A stretch of DNA of 64,000 nt, taken from contig OU342633.1 of assembly GCA_910589415.1 (NCBI GenBank), forward strand, positions 35,532,210-35,596,209, in the 5' to 3' direction. A program made the translations under genes and the position numbers. The notes under the pieces are model-generated. The model was given only the letters and a program-made list of their open reading frames with translations, searched no databases and was not told the DNA's origin. Shown one piece after another: positions 22,769 through 33,966 of this stretch; position 1 is the stretch's first letter, and the number at the start of each line of letters is the position of its first letter. The stretch comes from Malachius bipustulatus (lineage: Eukaryota > Arthropoda > Insecta > Coleoptera > Melyridae).

Positions 22769-23957
22769 CAGGGTGTCCCAATATTCCATGGACATGGAGC
22801 AACCACAGATTACTGAGGTAAAAAAAAGTCGCTCGGACCAAACTTATCTCTATACCAAAGTGCTTCGTTTGTCCGTTAGAGGGCTTCAAAGTCTTTTGAA
22901 ATTTTTAGTTTTTTTGAAATAGCTCAAAGTCGGCTGATTCCAATTCGATGAAATTTGGTAGGTGAATTTCTTATTAAAAGTACTAACTTCTGATGTACAT
23001 GATAATTTGACGGAAACCCGGGAAGGGGTGAAACTACCCCTACCCTCCATTAAAATCGATCGTAATTTTTTAAAGGGTAGCAGGAACGCTGTTCATGTTT
23101 TTTTGTTTGAAAGATACATCGTTTTAGCCCATTTTTGGTCTCCTACAAAAATCTGTATCTTTCCGACGTGCTATGTGATAAAATAAATTAGTCGATGATA
23201 ACTAAATTTTTATTTCATTCTTTTAATTTGAAATCAAATTTTCAATTGTCAGGTGACTATTTTATCTAATCTCATAAAAGATGCTCGATGTGGGCGCCGG
23301 TTTTGACCCTAGAAAGTTCCATCCTGCGCAAAAAAATTATTTTAACTTTTCTTGGAACCTCATCGTTTTGCAAACTGTTTACTGCGTTTGAAAAAAACCG
23401 TTTGCAAACATCTGAAAAAAACCCCGAACCATACTAAACATCTTTTATGAGATTAGATTAAATAATCACCTCACAATTGAAAATTTGATTTCAAATTAAA
23501 AGAATGACATAAAATTTTGGTAAGGTGTCATCGTCTAATTTATTTTATCACATAGCACCTCGGAGAGATACAGATTTTTGTAGGAGACCAAAAATGGGCT
23601 AAAACGATGTATCTTTCAAACAAAAAAACATGAACAGCGTTCCTGCTACCCTTTAAAAAATTACGATCGATTTTAATGGAGGGTAGGGGTAGTTTCACCC
23701 CTTCCCGGGTTTCCGTCAAATTATCATGTACATCAGAAGTTAGTACTTTTAATAAGAAATTCACCTACCAAATTTCATCGAATTGGAATCAGCCGACTTT
23801 GAGCTATTTCAAAAAAACTAAAAATTTCAAAAGACTTTGAAGCCCTCTAACGGACAAACGAAGCACTTTGGTATAGAGATAAGTTTGGTCCGAGCGACTT
23901 TTTTTTACCTCAGTAATCTGTGGTTGCTCCATGTCCATGGAATATTGGGACACCCTG
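22769..23957. mobile_element. Palindromic mariner-derived element nested in the transposon
   Basis: The ends are CAGGGTGTCCCAATATT at 22769 and its inverse ending at 23957, with TA on both sides. The arms are about 515 bases each and nearly identical: the same 74-codon frame appears in mirror image in both arms, with two residue changes. The spacer of about 155 bases reads on the minus strand NAVNSLQNDEVPRKVK, then RRMELSRVKTGAHIEHLL and a stop. This is the usual C-terminus of a Tc1/mariner transposase (G.H.E.LL). So the element is an internally deleted, arm-expanded mariner relative, younger than its host transposon. The mirrored 74-codon frames are not genes. Confidence 0.85.
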
Positions 23958-24252
23958 TATTGTATATCAAATGCAAAAGTACCGTTGAATTATTCAAAAT
24001 AAATTCTATTTCATTTCAAATATCAATATTCTTGAATTCAAATATATCATAGATTAATCTTAAAACTATGTTCACTAGAAATTTAAAAATACTGTATGTT
24101 TGAAGTGATGCAGCAGTTATTTTAATCAAAAAAAGGAACGCAAATAAATAATTTAATTATGCCAAGAAAATATTTGTTTGCGTATATGGAAAACTAAGAT
24201 TTATTTGAATTAAGAATATTTTGTTCATATCTAATAAATACTTCTCTGTGTG

Positions 24253-24746
24253 TAGGTGTAGAAATCGACAAGGCATGCAATTCTGAGGGGAAGGGGAAGA
24301 AACCCCCAATACACATTCTAGTAGAATGCTATGCAGTACAACAAAGAAGACTCCGCTGCTTGGATACATACCAACCAACGGAAGAAGATTTATCATCTCT
24401 AGAACCAGCAAAAATTCTAAACTTCATCAAAGAATTAGAATTAGATAGGGTGCTATAGAAATATACACCAGAAGGGGAGGCACAAAAGATCTCACTAGGT
24501 CAAAGTGTAAACAAACATCCCCATATCAACGATCAACTATCTACCCTATTTACAATTCATGGAAATAGGTCGAATTCACGGCCGAGTCATGGATCTTAAA
24601 AGTTCAACGGAGTTAAAATTACGACGGCTCTTTTTTTCAATTATTTGAAGCTAGAAGTTTTAAGAACGGAAGAATTTTAATCAGTTCAGATATTATCTAG
24701 AACTTCCGGACGGGGTAACCTAAACTCAAAGGCAAAGTTAGAATTC
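24253..24746 (+). mobile_element. LINE family A copy, right half of the interrupted element
   Basis: It resumes with the zinc-knuckle tail (GEE.P.IHILVECYAVQQRR, then QPTEEDLSSLEPAKILNFIK) and the same 3' untranslated tail as at 6300-6600. Continuity with 13470-14711 is exact apart from the inserted 9.5-kb element and one TA. Confidence 0.8.
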
Positions 24747-24829
24747 GTGGTCCAACAGGAAATTTTCGTGATGTAACTGACATCCGTGGTCTAAGAAGAA
24801 TATATTTTGATCTGACTTACAGGAGCACA

Positions 24830-25340
24830 ATGCGGCTGATGAGGCCTCGCCGAATGAAGTGGCGGGAGCTGTTGTAAGGGCTTAGTAAGGTGAAGGAATA
24901 AAATTTTTGAATCCTAGAATGAGATCGGAATGCAACCTTGAGGCTGATTAAGAAATGGTTCCAGAAACATGATTCCTAGACTATTCGAAAGGTATACTAA
25001 GAGTGAGACTCCGAGATTAACTCCGAAATGTAATCTCGTGGTGAGATCTAAAGATAGGTCCCGAAATACAACCTCGAAGTTAAATTAGTAGGTAATACCT
25101 GAAATGTAGTCTCGCTGGCGAGATCTGGAAGTATGTCTCGAAAAATGGCCAGTTTGATCGTGCAAAATCTTACCCTGGTTCTTCAGGTTTCAGTAGACAC
25201 AGAGATAAGAGGAATAACATAATTGGTGTGATGGCTTCGAAGTCTTTCGAGAGAGAGGACGCTTAAAAAAAACGAAGATCGTCTGTTCGGACGTTATAGT
25301 GTCAACTTCCGATCCATTGCAGTTCGACTTACTTGGTCAC
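24830..25340. repeat. Repeat shared with 34820-34980 and 36000-36180
   Basis: Repeated GAGATCT-type phrases (TCGCTGGCGAGATCTGGAAG here, CACTGGCGAGATCTAGAGG at 34885) and the block CTTCGAAGTCTTTCGAGAGA...GAGGACGCTT recur near 36075. The other copy is split by the palindromic element 34981-35996. No coding potential is recognised. Confidence 0.55.
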
Positions 25341-25746
25341 CTGCACACACAGATCATCACTTGGGGACACAATAATCCTTCCGAGTTTATCTCACTTTAC
25401 CTTGACCTGGGATTCTTTAGGTCTGAGAGCTCAGACGACCACCTCGACTCTTTAATTTTTCTTCAAAGGGACAAACTTGCGAGCGGTCTATTATATGTGT
25501 GTACCTTGACAGGGCAGCCTGTATATCGCTGGCCCCCAAGCAATTAATTGCATTTAGAAGCGTTATACTAATAAGTCAATCTACACGACAATAATTAAAG
25601 GCATTTAAGTGGCGATTTAACGTTACTGGCCATGTACTCAAAACACAAGATCCCTTACACTGTTATAATTAATTCCTCTTCCAACAAGATACATATTATG
25701 TAATCATTGTACCAGTATTATAATAATCTGATCATGAAAATCTTAC

Positions 25747-26436
25747 CTGCTCTTCTAGTTGATTTGTGACAAAAATAACAGTCAGGAACATGGTAATTTC
25801 TAACAGGACGAACCACATATTGGAACCAATAACCATTCCCAGATTTTTGACGGTTTGGTTATTAGGATTCACTGTAAGCCAAATAATTTCCCCAGATATT
25901 CCCAAAATCAGGCAAAAATTTCCAACTCCGTAGATAAGTAATAATTCATGAAACTGATTAAACATATCATAAGACAAATCATGCAACTTGTAAATAATTT
26001 TTATTGTTTCTGAAATCTTCTTCTTGCTGTTTTTGGGTCTTCTGAGTGATTTAAGGCGATTGATAGATATCTGAGAAACTTCTGCCAGGGTTTCAATAAG
26101 GGATGTTAATTCCTCGATTAGTGAATTCAAATTTCTCGTTTTTGCTTCAACGAAATACAAATTAGTTGTCAAGACTGCGATTAGAAAATTAGTGAATTCA
26201 ATTATACTAAGATAATAGATAACAGGATTATCAGTTGTATCCAGTACTAATTCTTTGGTGTGCGACCATACATAAAGACCGACAATAAAGATGATTAATG
26301 ATACACTTTTTTGATAAATTTTTGCGAAGCTCCGTAGTTTTGTTTTTGTTAAATTAAAGTAAGAAGTTCCGAAAATACTTAAAATAAAAAACGAGGGTCT
26401 TATCTCTGAGGGAATATTTTCACCGTCACTCGCCAT
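25747..26436 (-). CDS. Gustatory receptor first exon with internal deletion
   Basis: A frame of 230 codons starts MASDGENIPSEIRPSFFILS, is collinear with the other subfamily 1 exons to about residue 135 (INRLKSLRRPK), then jumps directly to SKKKISETIKIIYKL. About 75 residues that hold two membrane segments in the paralogues are missing, but the frame is preserved. The end is the same phase-0 donor (GAGCAG, then GTAAGA). With two segments missing the membrane topology would be altered, so this is probably a dying copy, or a receptor fragment if expressed. A spliced-out segment is unlikely because no donor/acceptor pair borders the join. Confidence 0.7.
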
Positions 26437-26690
26437 AGCTATCCTCTAAGTGATTGGAAACACAATCATTCAATTTAATTAAGTTGCACTGCCGATAATT
26501 AACTAAGTACTTAAGTAATGTTCTAATACTAGTCATTTATTTGTCTATAATACTTGTTATCAGTCAATAATATTAATTGAAGAATTTCCGAGAAACAGTA
26601 AATATCCGGAAGCAGTAATGGAAAAAATTATCCCTACTGTAAGTACTTACGTACTTGTGGTAATTTTCCCTCTAGTGTCAATTTTACAAG
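26437..26690 (-). promoter_or_regulatory. Conserved upstream block of the Gr exon
   Basis: This is the fourth copy of the subfamily 1 upstream block, sharing CACTGCCG, TTAATTGAAG and GGTAATTTTCCCTC strings with the others. Its conservation next to a partially deleted exon shows the block travels with the duplication unit. Promoter function unproven. Confidence 0.38.
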
Positions 26691-26699
26691 CAGAAGTCA

Positions 26700-28440
26700 G
26701 TGAAAATACGTGAAATTTTTTTTGGCCTTTCTGGTTCAATTGATGCTAAAATTTTATTATCTTGTTTATTCAGCCTGGTCCTATGATGGCGGCGAGATGC
26801 CACTTTCTACTTCTCACCGCATAAAATTAATCAATAAAAATTTATTAATACGTACACTTTTAAGTTGACCACTATCAAACCAGATCCCAAAGTGAAGGCA
26901 TCACGGGGGGATCGCCCGAGTCCCCAAAAAACTCCCGTCATACAGCTCCACGGAACTTCAATAAAATATAATAATTTACCACCACGCCTGACGTCTGAGA
27001 CCAATACATTTGATTCTTCAAAAAATTATTCAATAATAAAATGAGACCGATATAGTTGGGTAAATAAAATAAGGAAGATACAGGGGTCCGCAATACGCGG
27101 GATAGTCCGAAAAATAATAATAAAGGACACCACAAGTTATTGTAGGATAACCTTTCTCAAACTATTCAGTTCCGAGGCTAGACTAACTGGAAGAAAACCA
27201 CCAGACTTTTCCAGTGAGGACATCTTACTAGCAGACTTTCTAGTAATCTCTCCCCTGGGATACAGAAAAATGCGGCCGATACATTACACCATCCATTTCA
27301 AGGTTACTTTCAACTCCACAGTTATGCCACAATAGACCTTCGGTCTTCGGTCGCACTCACCCTTAATAATGATAATTAATCCTTCATTCAATCTCACACA
27401 CAAATCAGTGTCACCATTTTAATAAACAAATTCAATATTACTAGCAGCACATAAAAACTGTCCGAACCCACGCTCGATCTCGCGACAATTGAACTACATT
27501 AAAATTTTTAACTTCAGTGTTCCCACGCCCCTTTCAGAAATCATCATTACTATCAATATTTATTATTATTCATAAAATTTAATTAAACATTCAAGCAAGT
27601 TTTGAGTATTTAACTCCTGTACGTTGTTAGTGGCGTTCTAGGGCTCCACCACAACTACTTATAGGGAGTGTGCAGCGCGCCAAGCAAGGCCACCACTGCA
27701 GCGGCTAATGAAAGCATTTCGACAAGGTGTCCGACAATCTGCGTCCCCGGGGATCATCTTTTGTCTGGTTTAATCTTGAAATTTTTGTCAGTGAACTTGG
27801 ATTTTATCAATGAACGTCAGCTAAAGCTAAAGCTATAGTTTTGAAAAAGCTTTCGTTGCTTGAATAGCATAATGGGGAAAATTCATCAACAATGGTCATA
27901 GAGTTATAAGAGATAAGTACTTGGAGTAAATAATCATGAAATAATTATTTGGAAATACTTCGCATATATTATGTTTTCAATCCATAAGATGGCGTGAATG
28001 AAAAACTTACTTCAGATTTACATATACTTAGCATCATAGAGGCGACTCTCCACAAAGTGTTTTGACTTTATTTTGACAATAAAATATTATTATTTATTAA
28101 TATTGTAAGTTTCTTACAGTACCAATATTAATTGAGACAAATTCTAGAACTACATATTGTCAAAATTGTCCAAAATTGTCTATTAATTACCAAAGTTTCC
28201 TAAAAGTTTTAACAAAAATTATCCTGCAAGTGTCAAAAGTACGAACAACTACTGTCCAGAGTGTTAAACAATGTCTTTATTTCTGAAACTTATCAAAAAT
28301 TGTGGACATTACTAAAACTTTGTCAACATTTTCAAAAATTGTAAAAGTTTCAAAAAATTGTTTTTTTTTTCCAAAAATCTCTCAAAATGCTCCGTAAATA
28401 CGAAAATTTCTAACAAATTTTACACCACTTATTTAAAGCG
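26700..28440. other. Intergenic, no gene recognised
   Basis: I recognise no gene. The last 500 bases are the dispersed repeat also found at 10540-11107. A GC-richer stretch near 27600-27740 shows no coding frame. Short frames here have no family signature. Confidence 0.5.
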
Positions 28441-28706
28441 GACGAAAAATAGATAGAATAAATCTGGGACTTTGAGGAATCTCTTCAGAGAGACCTATCA
28501 AGTCTGCAATTAGTCTATTCTACATAAGACTAGCCCTGAAGAAATTTGTTTGAATTTAAAACGATTTGTCTTTCTTATACAATACTCTTTAAAATATTAT
28601 TTTTTTTTAAATCAAACCAAACGTTTTTGATTTATTTTTATTATCCATTCACCAATGAGAAATGAAATGACTTAAGTATTCTAATTGATTAAAAATACGT
28701 ACCTAC

Positions 28707-29627
28707 CTGTTCTTTTAGTCGATTTGTAACATAAACAGCGGTCACTAATATGCTACCTTCAAATAGACAAACCCATATATTCGAAAGAATCATTAGTTTT
28801 AGAAAATATGTAGATACGTCATCAAAATTTCCTGCAAGCCAGATAATCTGTCCAAATACTGTTAAGCATACACAAAGACTTCCAATTCCATAGATGAACA
28901 TCAATTCGTGGAACAAATCGAACAGTTCACGAGAGAAATCTTGCAACTTCTGGACGGTTCTGCTTGTGTCTGATATTATCGTCGATTTGATAGGCCCCTC
29001 AGAACCAGCTAAAGATATTATTGCTGAGTTGAAGTAAATATTTATAACAGAGGAAATCCAATAGTATATAATGTAGGCGCTGAGCAAGATAGTTAAATTT
29101 AAAGACGCCTCTAGGAACATGATAACTCTAAGTAATAAAAGATTAGAAAATGAAGCAGCATACGTATTGTTAATGACCAGAACGAGAATGATTATAAAAT
29201 ATAACCAGATCACTGTTTTTATGCTTTTTTGTGATTTGAAAAAATGGTCAGAAATCCGTGAAGCTGCTGCTTGAGTTTCAGAATAGAAAATTAAATCCTC
29301 GATTAGTGAATCCAATCGTCTCGCTTTTGTTTCAACGAAATACAAATTAGTTGCTGAGTGTTCGAGTATCAAATTGGTGAACGCTATTACAGTCAAATAA
29401 AACAAGACAGAATTATCAGTTGTTTGTCCCACCAATAGTTGCACTTTCGAGAATGCATAAAGATAGACGAAATATAAGAATAATGTTACAATTCTTTGGT
29501 AAATCTTTGCGAAGTTGCGTGGAAGGTGTTTCTTATCCTTTATATCAAAAAAAGAAGCACCAAGCAATCTTAAGATAAATAATAAAGGGCGTATCACTGA
29601 GAAAATTTGTTGACTGTAACGTACCAT
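28707..29627 (-). CDS. Gustatory receptor, large first coding exon (subfamily 2)
   Basis: An open exon of 307 codons from MVRYSQQIFSVIRPLLFILR. A further in-frame ATG lies nine codons upstream (29654), but the chosen start aligns with the MAG/MAS starts of the paralogues. It has six hydrophobic segments. It keeps the same landmarks as subfamily 1 in diverged form (ATNLYFVETKARRLDSLIED, KLQDFSRELFDLFHELMFIY, GQIIWLAGN). It ends at ACAG/GTAGGT in phase 0. This places it in the same gene or array as the subfamily 1 exons, with subfamily 2 having duplicated separately. No TM7 exon was found downstream. Confidence 0.83.
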
Positions 29628-29880
29628 ATTTGGAGGCAAAATGACTGGAAGCACAATCAGTCAATAAAATAATTGAATGAAGCTACTACACTACCATACA
29701 ATAGTTATTGATGACATAATTGCTTTAAAATGAATAGAGTCAATAAACATAAGTGGATGATATTATAACTAGTCATTATATTGACATGAAGTATAATTCA
29801 TTTCATATACCTACGCAGGTAGGTACCCATTCGTAACCATTCGTTATGAACCGAAAATAAAGGGTACCTCACAATATCTG
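29628..29880 (-). promoter_or_regulatory. Conserved upstream block, subfamily 2 Gr exon
   Basis: This shares CAATCAGTCAATAAAA, AGCTACTACACTA, GAGTCAATAAACATAAGT and AATAAAGGG.ACCTCACAATAT with the block before 37416. It differs from the subfamily 1 blocks. A role as a promoter is inferred from position and conservation only. Confidence 0.38.
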
Positions 29881-31040
29881 CTCTCCCTGGTGATTATTTC
29901 TGCAAATCAGTTACCAAGGTTAAGTTCTATATAGAGACTTAGATTTTAAAATTTATCGCATTTTAGTATCACATTTGTCTTCTGTCTAGTGCAATGTACC
30001 CGCAGAAAAAATCCGCAATCCTGCCTCGATGGAGAGAAACATCGCACATGCCAGACAGAGAAATCACCGTGACAGACTCGTGAATGAGGGGGGTCGAGTA
30101 ATGAAGAGACATTCGGTTCGCCCCACTGAACAGTAGTGTCAGTAATGAGATGATATCAACTAGGTTTTACGGTTTTATGAGAAGAAATAGTCAGGCAGGA
30201 AAGATTATATTAATAATTTATTATGGAGAGGCCGGCGAATCACGATTTCTTTCAGATTTCACGTGAGACCTGCAATTTTTACTTATTAAAATAAACTCGC
30301 TGAGTCCTCGTGGTTACTGTCGGAAATGCCAGGTGCACCTTATTTTCGGCGCCCTAGTTATTCCACCGCGGCCGAATCTAAAGCGCGTTGACTTCCTTGA
30401 ATCAACCGCTCCTTCAAGTACCAATTAGTGGCTTGGACTTACCACGCAAGGTGAACCACTTGGTCACCCTTAATCACACTTTCCCGGAGTGTCTAATGCC
30501 CAGTAATCCCCGCATCATTATGTTCCTTATACATCGATTGAGCTCAATTTGGAGTATAGGTTATGCTATAGGGCTTTCATCATTGGGCATGATAAATGAT
30601 TGTGAGAATTTACAAGGAGATTTTTTTCCCGAATATCTCCCATTTCGCCCACATGTCTCCCCTTGAACTTGTTTAACGATCGGCTCTGTTTGTTAAAAAT
30701 TAAAGCTGGGATGATCCTGTGTGACTAACTGTTTGACTAAAGTTTGACGAACCTCAAGGAGCTATAGAGAAAAAAAGAAAAAAAAAGAAAAAAAAAGAAA
30801 AATCTTCAAATTTCAACACCCTGTAGATCGGCAACGCAGCGATTGAATTGGATCTGTGTTTATATAGACTTTTAGGGGTAAAATAAGTCAAGAAATGAGC
30901 TCTTTTCATTTGTACCAGGTGTTTAGGAACAGCCTGTATAAGGGTAAAGAAATCCTAACGACCTTATTTCCTTCATACATACAGCATACATAAGCTCGAC
31001 AAAAGACAACTGAGCATCAAACAAAAAAGTCACTAAATGA
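29881..31040. other. Intergenic, no gene recognised
   Basis: No coding sequence that I recognise. It contains an A-rich microsatellite (AAAAAAAAG units near 30770-30800). A 92-codon frame at 30388 has no family signature and no supporting splice sites. Confidence 0.45.
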
Positions 31041-31430
31041 AGTACATTGTGTCAGAGCGTCAGTGCCAACCTGGTACGATATCTCAACAGGCTGCAACTT
31101 TTTTGTGTACAATCATCCATACAGTTTACTCTCAGAAACAGCTTGAGGTAATCAGCAAAAATCAAGACATCACAACCTGATGTCAAGATGGCAAGTCGTT
31201 GATATACATGATGAATAGCAAGGATCCCTGAGTCGATCCCTGTGGTACACCCGATTTTGCATTGAACATTTGAATTCAAAGCCATTATGTCTTACTTAGG
31301 TAGTACATTCTGTAAAACAGCTACGATGACAACAGAGCAGCTAAGAGAATCGCTAAAACCGACTGCCTGACACATTCTGACGAGTATCGAGTGGCCAATA
31401 CGATCAAAGGCTTTAAAAAATCAGTATATA
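31040..31430 (-). pseudogene. LINE family C reverse transcriptase fragment
   Basis: The minus strand reads KAFDRIGHSILVRMCQAVGF and then, after frame breaks, KSGVPQGSTQGSLLF, MYIN and FADYLKLFLRVNCMDDC. These are RT palm motifs A (AFDRIGH), B (GVPQGS..GSLLF) and C (FADYLKLF, with Y in place of the second catalytic D). This is a Jockey-type order. Multiple frame shifts and the lost catalytic aspartate make it dead. Just before the AFDRIGH motif the fragment is cut by the palindromic element 31431-33613. A short stretch beyond it (33616-33640) reads QIDVI on the minus strand, consistent with the missing upstream part of motif A. Confidence 0.65.
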
Positions 31431-33613
31431 CAGGGTGATTCATGAGTGACCTTACATAGACCAATGGTGATTAGCGGACTTCAAGGCGGGTCGAAAACCA
31501 CAAAAGAAATTTTTTTTTCGTGTTTGGTTACAAAGTTACAGGGTGTTTTATGCCTCAGGTACAAAACTTTGATAGGCGATATTTCTGAAACGGCTGGAGA
31601 TATTTTGTCGAAATTTACTACGAATGGTGCATTCCGGAAACTCATCAAAACCGCATTCTGAGTTAATTAAAAATCCAGGACCGGACTTGAAATTTTTTGC
31701 CCCCATGGTCTTTGTTGAAAAAGTTAATTTTCTGACGATGTTTCTGAAAAACTGTCATCGAATTTGAAAAGATAAGAAAAAAGTCTATAGAAATCATTCC
31801 TCAATTTGAACGGCACACCCAAACCGTCTCGAAAAAAATGTCAAAGTAAAACTTTTCTGTAAATTATCGTTTTCGAGCAGAAATATTTTACTTAATGTTC
31901 GTCTGAATTCCTTCAAATTTATTTTTTGACTTGTTTCTGTGGGAAAAATGTCAGTGTAAATTAAATGTTATCAATATTAATGTTATAAACGGTTCTCAAA
32001 ATGTCCTTTACCAACTTCAATACATTTCCTGCAGCGTTTCCATAAATTTTGGTTTGCTTTTTGAATTATTTGCCTGTTGTTTCTAATTTCATCAGCAACT
32101 ACCAGTATTCGCGTCCTGAGCTTCTCTCTGGTACTTACTTCCGTTTTTTGACTTCCTGCTTCATATGGCCCCATAGGTAATAGTCTAAAACAGTGAGGTT
32201 GGGGGACCTAGGTGGTCAGGAATGAGGGCCGCCGCGCCCGAACCAACGATTGGGGTACTCATTGTGGAGATGCTCTCTGACTTGTCGAGAAAATGCGGTG
32301 GTGCCCCATCTTGCTGGAAGCACAGAGCACGCCTGTTCACGTTCGCCTCTGCAAGCAAGCCGGGCAAAATGACTTGTAGGAAAAGTAAATAAATTTCCCC
32401 CGTGAGCCGCCCAGCAAAAAATTGGGTCCTATTAGGGTATCATTTGCAATGCCACATTGCACATTTATAGAAAATCTGTTGCGAGTTCTTCTGAACAACA
32501 GAGCGCGGATTTTCATATGCCCATAGGTGGGAGTTTTTTTTATTCGTTACACCATCCCGCGTGAACTGAGCTTCGATCAGTACACAAAATTCTACGCAGT
32601 CCATTCAATGGAACTTCATTGAATGGCTGAAGCCTCTGTACACTATGTACGTGACAGGGATGCATCCGCGCTCTTCTTTTTTTTCAAGGTTCCCGATACT
32701 CTTGATTGAGAAATGCTCAGTGCTTGCCCAATTCTTCGCGTAATTGTACTTGAATTTACTGCCACCATCTCCACGATGTTTTGATGGTTCAGATTTTCCA
32801 ATTGAGGTTCAGCATTCCTTTGAACTCAGGGAAATATGCCGTGGTTTCTAGAAAGTTGGAAAACAGACGCGAAACGTTACATGGTGTTTCCATGTAAGCC
32901 GGTGTTCTTCGACTGTGATCTTCTATGGTATTCTCTCGCAGCTGCTCTTGAATTTCCATTGCAGAAACCATACACAAACATAATGTCTGCGTATTCGTTA
33001 TTAGTGAAATGATTTGTGATTATTAGTGAAATCTGAAAATTTTGCAGTTGACACCTGATTTCCCAGTAATAAAGCTTGGCCTTCTGTCAAACATTTTTCC
33101 CACAGAAACAAGTCAAAAAATAAATTTAAAGGAATTCAGAAGAACATTAAGTAAAATATGTCTGCTCGAAAACGATAATTTACTGAGAAGTTTTACTTTG
33201 ACTTTTTTTTTTCGAGACGGTTTGGGTGTGCCGTTCAAATTGAGGAATGATTTCTATAGACTTTTTTCTTATCTTTTCAAATTCGATGACAGTTTTCCAG
33301 TAGCACGGTCAGAAAATAAACTTTTGCAACAAAGACCACGGGGGCAAAAATTTTCAAGTCCGGTCCTGGATTTTTAATTAACTCAGAATGCGGTTTTGAT
33401 GAGTTTCCGGAATGCACCATTCCTAGTAAATTTCGACAAAATATCTCGAGCCGTTTCAGAAATATCGCCTATCAAAGTTTTGTACCTGAGGCATAAAACA
33501 CCCTGTAACTTTGTAACCAATCACGAAAAAAAAATTTCTTTTGTGGTTTTCGACCCGCCTTGAAGTCCGCTTATCACCATTGGTCTATGTAAGGTCACTC
33601 ATGAATCACCCTG
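31431..33613. mobile_element. Long-TIR mariner-like element with transposase remnant
   Basis: CAGGGTGATTCATGAGTGAC at 31431 and its inverse ending at 33613 are flanked by TA on both sides. The arms are about 550 bases each, close to identical at the tips. Between them the minus strand holds a degenerate transposase gene. It belongs with the CAGGGTG elements at 4415, 11110 and 22769, and it is the copy with the most coding sequence, so it is the best link to an autonomous parent. Confidence 0.85.
31983..32990 (-). pseudogene. Tc1/mariner-type transposase, frameshifted
   Basis: Read across frames on the minus strand, the order is an N-terminal stretch (YGFCNGNSRAAAREYH), a helix-turn-helix-like region, CVLIEAQFTRDGV, then RALCFQQDGAPPHF, which holds the second catalytic aspartate motif of the DDE domain. 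The C-terminus is RKCIEVGKGHFENRL. QQDGAPPHF followed later by K...G.HFE.L is characteristic of the IS630/Tc1/mariner superfamily. Several frameshifts and stops separate the blocks and the third acidic residue region is scrambled, so it is inactive. Confidence 0.75.
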
Positions 33614-33966
33614 TATATCACGTCAATCTGCCACCTACGTCAATCGTCCCAGAAAATGAACAGTGTAATACACGCCAATACACGCGGCCACAGCAATACT
33701 GTCGAGACGTTGCAATCCAAAACCGCCAGTCAAGCTTACTTCAGCCGGAACTGCTGTAAAGTGTTCTTTAAGCTCGACGAATTCAATATACATAATAAAA
33801 ATTTTTTTTTTTTTTTTATAGTGCGTATGTTGTTTATTTTATTCCTCAAAATATCACAATTTTTTTTTTTCTGAACATTAAAGTTAACGAACTTTTTACA
33901 AACATGAAACATCAAACATCAAACAATATAAATATTAAAAAAAAATAAAATAGTAAAAAAATAGAA

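Larger units (their letters stand above)
14712..24252 (+). mobile_element. 9541-bp SAM + C2H2/Tnp2 DNA transposon
   Basis: The ends are CACACAGA at 14712 and its inverted copy TCTGTGTG ending at 24252. Similarity continues imperfectly for about five more bases, and a TTTTTTGATTAAA string occurs near both ends in inverted orientation. Both sides are flanked by TA (14710-14711 and 24253-24254). Removing the element with one TA rejoins a LINE family A reading exactly as in the uninterrupted copy near 6068, so the boundaries are well supported. It encodes two genes in the same direction: a spliced SAM-domain protein and an intact 835-aa zinc-finger transposase-like protein. Tnp2-type transposases with CAC termini point to the CMC (CACTA/Mirage/Chapaev) group, but the exact class is uncertain. 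A foldback element (22769-23957) is nested inside. Confidence 0.85.

Noticed and set aside
22962..23764. Two mirrored 74-codon frames
   Set aside because: They are the same arm read in opposite directions in a palindromic element. Identity comes from the inverted repeat, not from a gene.
30388..30666. 92-codon plus-strand frame
   Set aside because: Open but with no recognisable motif and no context supporting a gene.
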